NCBI GenBank assembly: GCA_036389715.1
Contig: DASVWH010000152.1
Coordinates: 1 to 7,389 of the forward strand
Source of the DNA: DASVWH01 sp036389715
GTDB taxonomy: Bacteria; Acidobacteriota; Blastocatellia; Pyrinomonadales; Pyrinomonadaceae
Direction: 5' to 3'
Length of the DNA: 7,389 bases
The notes below the pieces were generated by a model that saw only the letters and a list, made by a program, of their open reading frames with translations, was not told the DNA's origin and made no database searches. Positions 1 through 5,088 of this stretch are shown piece by piece; the stretch's first letter is position 1; each line of letters begins with the position of its first letter. The position numbers were made by a program, and so were the translations under genes.

Positions 1-29
1 GAGTCCTACCTGCGGAGTTATTATTTTCG

Positions 30-68
30 ATGACTTACAGCCGCTCTTGTAGCGGCTGTATTCGTCAT
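30..68. repeat. Two-part hairpin near the left edge
   Basis: A perfect 10-bp inverted repeat (TACAGCCGCT at 36-45, AGCGGCTGTA at 51-60) closes a 5-nt loop. After a small bulge it is extended by an outer 5-bp stem, ATGAC 30-34 with GTCAT 64-68. It lies downstream of the - strand methyltransferase and broken ORF, so it could end that transcript. However, no clear run of T follows the stem on either strand, so a classical Rho-independent terminator is not supported. A processing site or a mobile-element end are alternatives. The pairing is certain; the role is not. Confidence 0.6.
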
Positions 69-102
69 GACGCTTTGGAATGACGCTTTCATTTCAAAGC
101 GT
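63..102. repeat. Cluster of short palindromes and direct repeats
   Basis: CGTCATGACG at 63-72 is a perfect 10-bp palindrome. TGACGCTTT occurs twice as a direct repeat (68-76 and 81-89). The second copy also pairs with AAAGCGT at 96-102, giving a 7-bp stem ACGCTTT/AAAGCGT around a 6-nt loop. On the - strand this hairpin starts four bases after the stop codon of the frameshifted small ORF (106-108), a suitable place for a transcript end, although no U-tract follows. The cluster overlaps the outer arm of the hairpin at 30-68. Confidence 0.5.
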
Positions 103-105
103 TTC

Positions 106-269
106 TTATATATTACTAATAGAAAAAACTGGCATGGCCGGAATGGCTATTACGTACTCGTATTCGTTAAATGGGTAGATGGGAACTAATTCTTGCAGTC
201 TGGATTTTAGCTGGCTGCTATTAGGCAACTGTTAGATAAGGCGTCCAACTGCTCACGCAATTTTTCCAT
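106..269 (-). pseudogene. Frameshifted small gene downstream of the methyltransferase
   Basis: An ATG at 269-267 follows a strong Shine-Dalgarno (AGGAGG, 4-nt gap) and opens a frame beginning MEKLREQLDALSN, which stops after 20 codons at 207. A -1 shift near 231 (as if one base were lost) joins it to a frame that reads on as QLPNSSQLKSRLQELVPIYP and ends at a TAA at 106-108. The restored product would be about 54 residues, with an amphipathic N-terminal helix continuous across the shift and an aromatic stretch (YPFNEYEYV) after it. Its tight coupling to the methyltransferase suggests the start of a partner gene, possibly the cognate restriction enzyme, now frameshifted and perhaps truncated. 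I do not recognise the family. A sequencing error or a genuine 20-residue peptide are alternatives. Confidence 0.5.
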
Positions 270-273
270 ATTA

Positions 274-279
274 CCTCCT
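274..279 (-). promoter_or_regulatory. Shine-Dalgarno overlapping the methyltransferase stop
   Basis: On the - strand the string TAGGAGGTAATATG contains the methyltransferase TAG stop (280-278), a full AGGAGG ribosome site (279-274) and the ATG of the next ORF (269-267). Such an overlap is typical of translational coupling and indicates that the downstream ORF was once a real gene translated with the methyltransferase. Confidence 0.7.
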
Positions 280-1276
280 AGAAGAGGATGGGTTGCGCTG
301 GCTGCCGCTCATTAACATAGTTATCCTCAACCTCGGTGAAGTAAGAGGCATCAAGCACATCCTCAAATGGATGCCCGTTTTGCCAACCAAGCAGACCTGA
401 TGTTCTAAATCTCTCTAAGCGTCTAATAGCAATCTCGCAATACACAGGGTCTATGTCTAAGGTAAAACATCTTCGATTAAGGCGCTCACTTGAAAGCAAA
501 GTTGTTCCCGAATGAGCGAAGAAGTCTATTACCAAATCGTTCTCCTTCGAGCTTGCTGATACAATCCTATCAATAGCCTTCATGGGCTTTTGTGCATAGC
601 AGCCAGAAACGTTTTCTTCCATCCTGTAAAATACCTGTTGCACATCAACCCACACATTGCCTGCTCTGATATTCTCGGATTTACTCCTCTGGACATTTTC
701 GGTTATAGCACCATTTACTTCCTTGTAATACCCGCGAAGTATTTTTGGTATATCAGTATATTCAGCATTGATATTGAATGTTGGATTCCCTCGCACGTAG
801 TATAAAAGTTCCTGCCGCACCGCCATCCAATTCTTTTGTGTCCCGAAGCCACGCTGGTTTCTCATTGTGATAAAACTGCGAGCTTTCACAGGCATCTCTC
901 GCATCATTATCATAAAGTCGGGTAAAGGCTGAAAGGCGTTTCTCTGGTCTGCGCCGAGCCATACATACAGTGAAGCGTTTTTATCAAGGTGGGCTATCGT
1001 TAGTTCTATCCATCTCTCACACCACTCGATGTATTCATGAAGGCCGCGTTCCTCAAAAGCAATAAGATTATATGGGGGGTCATGCATAGCAAGGTGAGCA
1101 AGATCATTTCCCATTAAGGCCGATATATGCTCTGGATTTGTAGCATCCAAACAACCAACTTGATGCCTGCTCTGAGGGTCTTGCCAGATTTCTCCATACG
1201 ATAATCTACAATGCGGTAGTAGCTTCTCGCGTAAGTCTGGATGCTGGTCGAGTCTTGGTAATGGGTTGTTTTTCAC
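278..1276 (-). CDS. Site-specific DNA methyltransferase, beta class (probable N6-adenine)
   Basis: Transfers a methyl group from S-adenosylmethionine to a base in a specific DNA site. The 332-residue product has the catalytic motif IV DPPYN at residues 66-70, then a central region likely to hold target recognition, then a motif X-like QKPMKAIDRIV (229-239) and motif I DFFAHSGTTL (251-260), followed by LDIDPVY (273-279). The order IV then X/I defines the beta class, and DPPY favours N6-adenine over N4-cytosine. Motif I has His255 where many relatives have Gly (FAGSGT). The start is GTG at 1276, with AGAGG 5 nt upstream and a stronger AGGAGG 14 nt upstream. Base composition is well below that of the genes to the right, suggesting transfer. 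No intact endonuclease is visible, so it may be an orphan or the survivor of a decayed restriction-modification pair. Confidence 0.92.
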   Translation of the reverse strand: MKNNPLPRLDQHPDLREKLLPHCRLSYGEIWQDPQSRHQVGCLDATNPEHISALMGNDLAHLAMHDPPYNLIAFEERGLHEYIEWCERWIELTIAHLDKNASLYVWLGADQRNAFQPLPDFMIMMREMPVKARSFITMRNQRGFGTQKNWMAVRQELLYYVRGNPTFNINAEYTDIPKILRGYYKEVNGAITENVQRSKSENIRAGNVWVDVQQVFYRMEENVSGCYAQKPMKAIDRIVSASSKENDLVIDFFAHSGTTLLSSERLNRRCFTLDIDPVYCEIAIRRLERFRTSGLLGWQNGHPFEDVLDASYFTEVEDNYVNERQPAQPILF

Positions 1277-1281
1277 AGTAG

Positions 1282-1297
1282 CCTCTAAACTCCTCCT
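1282..1297 (-). promoter_or_regulatory. Double ribosome-binding region of the methyltransferase
   Basis: Reading the - strand towards the GTG at 1276, AGGAGGA (1297-1291) lies 14 nt away and AGAGG (1286-1282) lies 5 nt away. The nearer site has the usual spacing and decides the GTG start. The stronger site is too far to act at the normal distance and may be a relic or an auxiliary element. Confidence 0.55.
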
Positions 1298-1310
1298 AGA
1301 GCTTTTACTT

Positions 1311-1316
1311 ATTGTA
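1311..1316 (-). promoter_or_regulatory. Possible -10 box for the methyltransferase
   Basis: TACAAT on the - strand matches five of six bases of the sigma-70 -10 consensus, in an AT-rich stretch about 15 bases upstream of the Shine-Dalgarno. No good -35 box lies at 16-18 nt; the nearest candidate, TTAGAA, is 19 nt away and weak. Treat as a suggestion only. Confidence 0.3.
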
Positions 1317-1339
1317 CTTTACATGCTCAAGTTGCTTCT

Positions 1340-1349
1340 AACATATGTT
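1340..1349. promoter_or_regulatory. Palindrome AACATATGTT, possible operator
   Basis: A perfect 10-bp palindrome lies upstream of the possible -10 box of the methyltransferase, where an activator or repressor dimer could bind. Chance occurrence in AT-rich DNA is also possible, and no second copy was seen in the window. Confidence 0.25.
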
Positions 1350-1370
1350 GGAGCGCACGCGCACGTAACG

Positions 1371-1414
1371 AAAGCCGCGCGCTTTGTGCCTTCACGCGAA
1401 GGGACGCGCGGCTT
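1371..1414. repeat. Large two-part hairpin in the intergenic region
   Basis: AAGCCGCGCG (1372-1381) pairs perfectly with CGCGCGGCTT (1405-1414). Inside, CCTTC (1389-1393) pairs with GAAGG (1398-1402) around a 4-nt loop, separated from the outer stem by an internal loop. The GC-rich outer stem would be very stable in RNA or as a DNA cruciform. No T-run follows. It sits just inside the GC-rich side of the composition change, between two divergent genes. Confidence 0.6.
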
Positions 1415-1684
1415 CGCTTCGGCATGAAAGGCGTGCGGCCACTTTAAGCCATGCCGACGACTCGTTAATCCATGCTCTAGGCATCTGCGCTACTGCGTCC
1501 GCTGCCCGAGTGACATCAGGGCTGCCCGCACGCCCATCCGAACCAGGTCAAGGAGCAGAAGCGGTTGCCGGGCCGAAGGCTCTTGCGGCGTGCCGTGCGG
1601 GGCGGTTGCGTTGGGCGTAAATCGGCTGAGGGCCGGAATGTCCCGCGCTGGTTAATTCGAGCGCCCGGCGGTTAGACTTCATTG

Positions 1685-2374
1685 ATGAGCAATTCAGGGG
1701 CGACTACGGGCGAGTCCGCGCCGGGCCGTGCGGACCGGGTGACAATCGCGGGCGTGATCTGGATGTGCGCGGCGCAGTTCTTTGTCGCCCAGGTAGTCGC
1801 ACAGTCCCGTTGGACCACTCCCTTCAGCCTGGCGACGAACTACATCAGCGATCTGGGCAATACGACGTGCGGGTTGTACCCGGCCGCAGGCGGCTCATAC
1901 GTCTGCTCGCCGTGGCACGCTTTGATGAACGCCTCTTTCATTCTCCAGGGCGCGCTTACGCTGTCGGGCGCGGCGCTCGCGCGTCCGGCCTTCGCAGGGC
2001 GGCGCTGGAGCGCGGGCGTGTTCCTCCTGCTCGTCGTGACAGGGCTCGGCATTGCCGGTGTCGGGCTCTTCCCGGAGAACGTCAACAACGGCGCGCATGT
2101 GTTGAGCGCGGGCGCGCAGTTTATTACCGGGAACGCAGCGCTGATTCTGTTCGGCGTCGGCGTGGGCAGGGAGAAGCGATGGCGCGTATTCGCGCCGGTC
2201 TCGGCGGCTCTCGGCATCATCGGACTGCTCGCGACCGCGCTCTTTACGCAGGGGTTCGGCCTCGGCCTGGGAGTCGGCGGCATGGAGCGCGTCGCAGCCT
2301 ACACGTTCCCTCTCTGGCTGGTCACGGCCGGGGCGCTGATGTTGAGAAAGCGTCCTCTGGCGTCCGGTCAATAA
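1685..2374 (+). CDS. DUF998 family membrane protein
   Basis: A 229-residue integral membrane protein with about six hydrophobic segments (near 21-40, 80-100, 109-129, 136-160, 170-190 and 204-220). It matches the DUF998 pattern: NYISDLG at 52-58 after the first helix, a loop with Cys62 and Cys74 that could form a disulfide outside the membrane, SPWHALMN at 75-82, GLFPE at 127-131 and a GxER turn at 199-202. The family has no assigned function. The start is TTG at 1682 or ATG at 1685; I prefer the ATG. No clear Shine-Dalgarno precedes either, so expression may be leaderless or weak. The next gene follows after about 106 bases on the same strand, so co-transcription is possible but not shown. 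Confidence 0.85.
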   Translation: MSNSGATTGESAPGRADRVTIAGVIWMCAAQFFVAQVVAQSRWTTPFSLATNYISDLGNTTCGLYPAAGGSYVCSPWHALMNASFILQGALTLSGAALARPAFAGRRWSAGVFLLLVVTGLGIAGVGLFPENVNNGAHVLSAGAQFITGNAALILFGVGVGREKRWRVFAPVSAALGIIGLLATALFTQGFGLGLGVGGMERVAAYTFPLWLVTAGALMLRKRPLASGQ

Positions 2375-2471
2375 TTTCTGTCACAGGGGATGAGTCAGCG
2401 GTGTTTTATCAGTTAAGGAGTTCTCAGAGAGGTTTATTCGGGAGCGGTTTTTGAAACGATTATTTCCAGTC

Positions 2472-2475
2472 GGAG
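2472..2475 (+). promoter_or_regulatory. Ribosome site that fixes the amidohydrolase start
   Basis: GGAG lies 5 nt before the ATG at 2481. It supports that ATG over the in-frame TTG at 2451, which would add ten residues before the positively charged part of the signal peptide. Confidence 0.6.
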
Positions 2476-2480
2476 AGACG

Positions 2481-4091
2481 ATGAAGACGTATCAGAGAAA
2501 ACCGGGAAGGCCCTCGCCATTGACCGTAGGCAAAGGCTGCGCCAAAAGAATCATTGTGGTTGCGGCAATGATGATCGCAGCCCTCTCATGCGCCGCTTCC
2601 GGCCAGACCCTGAGTCGCCGGGCGGCTCTTGAGCCCGGCAACAAAGAGAATGGCGGCGGGAGCAAAGCCGCGGCCCGGAAGGCAGAGAGCGCCGGGCAGC
2701 AGTTAATCGCGCCGCGCGCAGACCATCACACGCACATCTGGAGCTTAAACGCTTCGACGCTCGTGACAGAACCGCTGCTGCCGGTCGTCGAGTTGCCGGA
2801 GGAGCTTAAGCGATTGCTGCAAGACAAAGAGCGGTTCGGCGGAAAAGACAAGAATCCGGCGGCGCTCGCCGGGCTTTATACGAAAGAGGCGCTTGTGATG
2901 AATCCGGGGTCGGGGACGACACCCAGCCCTTTCTGGCTGCGCGGCGAGCGTGCCGTCAGGTTCGTGACGGAGAACACCGTCATCGCGCGTTTACTGCCGA
3001 CCGCATTCGACCTGAGCGGCTCGTCGGGCTACGTCGCCGGTTACGAGGTGTCAGGCGAAGGCGCGTCCGCTCGATACCTGAACAACTTTCTTTACGTCAT
3101 CAAGAAAGAGGCCGACGGAAAGTGGCGGATTTCGTCCGAGGTCTTTACCGTCAACCCTCCCCCGCTGCCGAAGGCGATTACGGCCGAACAACTGATTGCC
3201 GAAATGGATGCCGCCGGGGTCAAACGCGCGGCGGTGCTTTCCGTAGCCTTCTGGTTTGGTAATCCGCGGCGAAATATAGCGGACGATTACCCTAAGGTTC
3301 GTGCGGAGAACGACTGGGTGGCAGAGCAAGTGGCGCGTTACCCGGAGAGGCTGGTCGGCTTTTGCAGCTTCAATCCACTGAAAGACTACGCGCTCGAAGA
3401 GCTTGCCCGCTGTGCGCGGAACCCGATGTTCAAGGGCTTGAAACTGCACCTCGGAAACTCGCGCGTGGATGTCCTCGACCCTGAGCACATAGAGAAACTA
3501 CGCACGGTCTTCCGCGCAGCTAATGAGAAGCGGTTTCCAATCTTAATTCATCTCTGGACCTCGTTCGGGAACTACGGGCGGGCGCATGCGGAAGCCTTCC
3601 TCAACCGGGTGCTGCCTGTAGCGCCGAATATCCCTATTCAGATTGCGCACATGGCGGCATCCGGGCCCGACTATCATTCGGACGATGCGTTTGAGGTCTA
3701 CGCAAATGCCGCCGCCCGCAACGACCCGCGGATGAAGAATGTCTACGTTGACGTGGCCAGTATGGTGACAAGCAACACAGCGCCCGAGACCCTGGAACTA
3801 GTCGCCAGGCGGCTGCGCCAGGTCGGACTGCAACGCGTCCTCTTTGCATCGGACCGCTCTCCGGGCTTCGGGAACGAATCACCGAAGGATGCCTGGGCCG
3901 CATTCCGTCGTCTGCCGCTGACAGAGAAGGAGTTCAGGACGGTCGCGGAGAACGTCGCCCCGTACATGCGCGAAGCCGGTCGCGCTGCCACCGACGACCT
4001 CTCCCGACCGCAGCTTAATGACGGCGTTCCCGAAGCTCGCCGCGCTGCCGGGATTCCCGGTCTCTCGCGCCCGGACAGAGCCGAACGATGA
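2481..4091 (+). CDS. Exported amidohydrolase with an inserted SnoaL/DUF4440-like domain
   Basis: A 536-residue metal-dependent hydrolase of the amidohydrolase-2 type (TIM barrel; hydrolases and decarboxylases). Residues 1-42 look like a Sec signal peptide: basic N-region, hydrophobic run IIVVAAMMIAAL, small residues near SCAASGQ. The metal motif DHHTH (81-85, D-x-H-x-H) follows. About 110-225 then resembles a SnoaL/DUF4440 cone-fold domain (GLYTKEALVMNP, then FLYVIKKEADGKWRISSEVF). The barrel resumes with EQLIAEMDAAGVKRAAVLS (236-254), GLKLH (319-323), ILIHLW (His357), QIAHMA (His390) and LFASDRS (Asp458), which are plausible metal and catalytic residues. The product would work in the periplasm or outside the cell. 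The substrate cannot be told. The last ~35 residues are a low-complexity tail. Confidence 0.85.
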   Translation: MKTYQRKPGRPSPLTVGKGCAKRIIVVAAMMIAALSCAASGQTLSRRAALEPGNKENGGGSKAAARKAESAGQQLIAPRADHHTHIWSLNASTLVTEPLLPVVELPEELKRLLQDKERFGGKDKNPAALAGLYTKEALVMNPGSGTTPSPFWLRGERAVRFVTENTVIARLLPTAFDLSGSSGYVAGYEVSGEGASARYLNNFLYVIKKEADGKWRISSEVFTVNPPPLPKAITAEQLIAEMDAAGVKRAAVLSVAFWFGNPRRNIADDYPKVRAENDWVAEQVARYPERLVGFCSFNPLKDYALEELARCARNPMFKGLKLHLGNSRVDVLDPEHIEKLRTVFRAANEKRFPILIHLWTSFGNYGRAHAEAFLNRVLPVAPNIPIQIAHMAASGPDYHSDDAFEVYANAAARNDPRMKNVYVDVASMVTSNTAPETLELVARRLRQVGLQRVLFASDRSPGFGNESPKDAWAAFRRLPLTEKEFRTVAENVAPYMREAGRAATDDLSRPQLNDGVPEARRAAGIPGLSRPDRAER

Positions 4092-4166
4092 GAGAGTTGC
4101 GAGGGCCAGCATCAGTCTTGAGCTTCATCGTCAATCGCCTCGTGAGCATCAATTCCCTCTTGAGAG

Positions 4167-4189
4167 AGCCGGGCTCAAGGTAACCGGCT
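4167..4189. terminator. Possible terminator hairpin between convergent genes
   Basis: AGCCGG (4167-4172) pairs with CCGGCT (4184-4189) around an 11-nt loop, right at the stop codon of the - strand transporter and about 75 bases past the end of the + strand amidohydrolase. An overlapping alternative is GAGCC-G-GGCTC (4166-4176). A transcript end is expected between two convergent genes, but neither strand has a T-run after the stem, so the call is weak. The rest of 4092-4188 shows nothing recognisable. Confidence 0.3.
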
Positions 4190-4932
4190 TAGAGCATCGT
4201 CTTGAGAAGGCCGTTGGCGATGACCGTCTCGTAGGCGTACCAGAGGCCGAAGATGATGCTCACCGTCGCCGCCAGAGTTTGCAACCCGTAGTGGATGCCG
4301 TTGACCCGCCGCGCCGTCAGCGCAAAGGGCAGACCGATGAGGCCCGACATCAACAGCATCCCGCAGATAGAGCCGATTCCGAAGACTCCCAGGTAGACCA
4401 GCCCGAGCACCGTCGAATCGAGCTGCGCGAGGATGAGCAGCGTCAGCGCCGACGAGCCCGCCAGGCCGTGCATCGCGCCAACCAGAAACGGCTTGAAGCC
4501 GAGCCGCGAGACCGCGTGCTCGTGAGTCGGCGCAGCGGAGGCAGCGGCGTCCTCGCGCTCGTGAAAGTGCAGGTGAACGTGCGTGAGATTGTCGTGGCTG
4601 TGACGGTGAATGTGCATGGCCGCGCGGCGGCGCAAGGCTCGAATAAGCGCGCTCGCGCCGAGCCCGATAATCATCAGGGCCACGCCGAACTCCAGCCAGG
4701 GCGCGACCCTCGCCGGAATCGTGATCCGCAGGCCGAGCACCAGTATCCCGACGACGATCAGCGCCGCCGTGTGCCCGGCCCCCCAGAGAGCCCCTATCAG
4801 GGCCGAGCGCAGCAGATTGCGCTGCTCGCTGACGATTGCCGAGACGGCGACGACGTGGTCCACTTCGGTCGCGTGCTTGAGGCCAAACACGAATCCGAGC
4901 CCCAGCAAAGTCAGTGCGCTGAGCGAATTCAA
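4189..4932 (-). CDS. NicO/UreH-type nickel or cobalt transporter
   Basis: A 247-residue inner-membrane protein with about six hydrophobic segments. The first helix carries HATEVDH (residues 20-26), the HX4DH metal motif of nickel/cobalt permeases; a second polar signature, WGAGHTAAL, is at 50-58. A cytosolic-type loop at 107-139 has ten histidines (HIHRHSH, HVHLHFH, HEH), as expected for metal capture. MHGLAGSSALTLLILAQ (154-170) matches the C-terminal half of UreH-like permeases. The start is TTG at 4932, supported by AGGAG 8 nt upstream. It follows the B12-binding radical SAM gene by 156 bases on the same strand, which makes cobalt for cobalamin an attractive but unproven substrate. No urease or hydrogenase genes are in view to argue for nickel. 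Confidence 0.85.
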   Translation of the reverse strand: MNSLSALTLLGLGFVFGLKHATEVDHVVAVSAIVSEQRNLLRSALIGALWGAGHTAALIVVGILVLGLRITIPARVAPWLEFGVALMIIGLGASALIRALRRRAAMHIHRHSHDNLTHVHLHFHEREDAAASAAPTHEHAVSRLGFKPFLVGAMHGLAGSSALTLLILAQLDSTVLGLVYLGVFGIGSICGMLLMSGLIGLPFALTARRVNGIHYGLQTLAATVSIIFGLWYAYETVIANGLLKTML

Positions 4933-4940
4933 AGCTGCTT

Positions 4941-4945
4941 CTCCT
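4941..4945 (-). promoter_or_regulatory. Ribosome site of the transporter
   Basis: AGGAG on the - strand lies 8 nt before the TTG at 4932 and is the main support for this unusual start codon. Confidence 0.6.
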
Positions 4946-5088
4946 GCCCTGTTCCTGGTAAGTGCTCGCCGCCGGGCGGCGAAGCAAAGATGCGCGCCCT
5001 GACTAATAGACGCGCCCCCGGCATGTCTCGCAGGCCGCCCGCACCGTGGCCGTTTCCCGCGACGCTGGCGCTTTAGCCGGAAGCGTTC
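4946..5088 (-). other. Structured gap upstream of the transporter
   Basis: The GC-rich gap between the radical SAM stop and the transporter holds several inverted repeats. TCGCCGCC (4966-4973) mirrors GGCGGCGA (4975-4982), forming a tight hairpin just ahead of the ribosome site. CCGGAA (5077-5082) pairs with TTCCGG (5095-5100) around the radical SAM stop codon. On the - strand CGCTT and AAGCG just after that stop can also pair. I looked for a cobalamin riboswitch, which would suit both neighbours, but the conserved B12-box bases (GCCACTG) are absent. It may be a leader, a weak terminator, or just GC-rich spacer. Confidence 0.35.

Larger units (their letters stand above)
1301..1684. other. Gene-poor stretch with the composition boundary
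   Basis: About 380 bases separate the divergently oriented methyltransferase and DUF998 genes. The left 50 bases are AT-rich like the methyltransferase; from about 1350 the sequence becomes GC-rich like the rest of the window, so a junction of an inserted segment may lie near here. Reading frames in this stretch lack a ribosome site and protein-like composition, and I call no gene. It holds the hairpin at 1371-1414, a longer-range 8-bp inverted repeat (CCCGCACG 1525-1532, CGTGCGGG 1594-1601) and a direct repeat GCGGTTGC (1561-1568, 1602-1609). The promoter of the DUF998 gene should be here, but no clear -35/-10 pair was seen. Confidence 0.5.

Noticed and set aside
231..249. GTTAGAT and GTCCAAC near the broken ORF, resembling attC core sites
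   Set aside because: They are in the wrong order and spacing for a folded attC site; probably chance.
590..805. + strand frame of 71 residues inside the methyltransferase
   Set aside because: It is antisense to a well-supported gene with clear motifs and has no ribosome site.
1384..1620. Open frame of 78 residues in the intergenic region
   Set aside because: No ribosome site, Ala/Arg-rich composition from GC-rich DNA, and it starts inside the hairpin at 1371-1414.
1671..1677. GTTAGAC just before the DUF998 start, resembling an integron attC/attI core site
   Set aside because: No partner RYYYAAC site lies at the right distance upstream, no matching site follows the gene, and no integrase is present. 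The nearest inverse (TCTAAC at 1337) is too far away.
2451..2480. Upstream TTG start for the amidohydrolase
   Set aside because: The ATG at 2481 has a well-placed GGAG and gives a normal signal peptide; the TTG has neither advantage.
4018..5076. Long + strand open frame of 352 residues
   Set aside because: It lies opposite the Ni/Co transporter, is rich in Arg, Gln, Glu and Asp with no recognisable motif, and is a typical shadow frame in GC-rich DNA.
4946..5088. Cobalamin riboswitch ahead of the transporter
   Set aside because: The expected conserved bases, especially the B12 box GCCACTG, are not present on the - strand. Only a loosely similar GGGAAA...GGTG string was seen.
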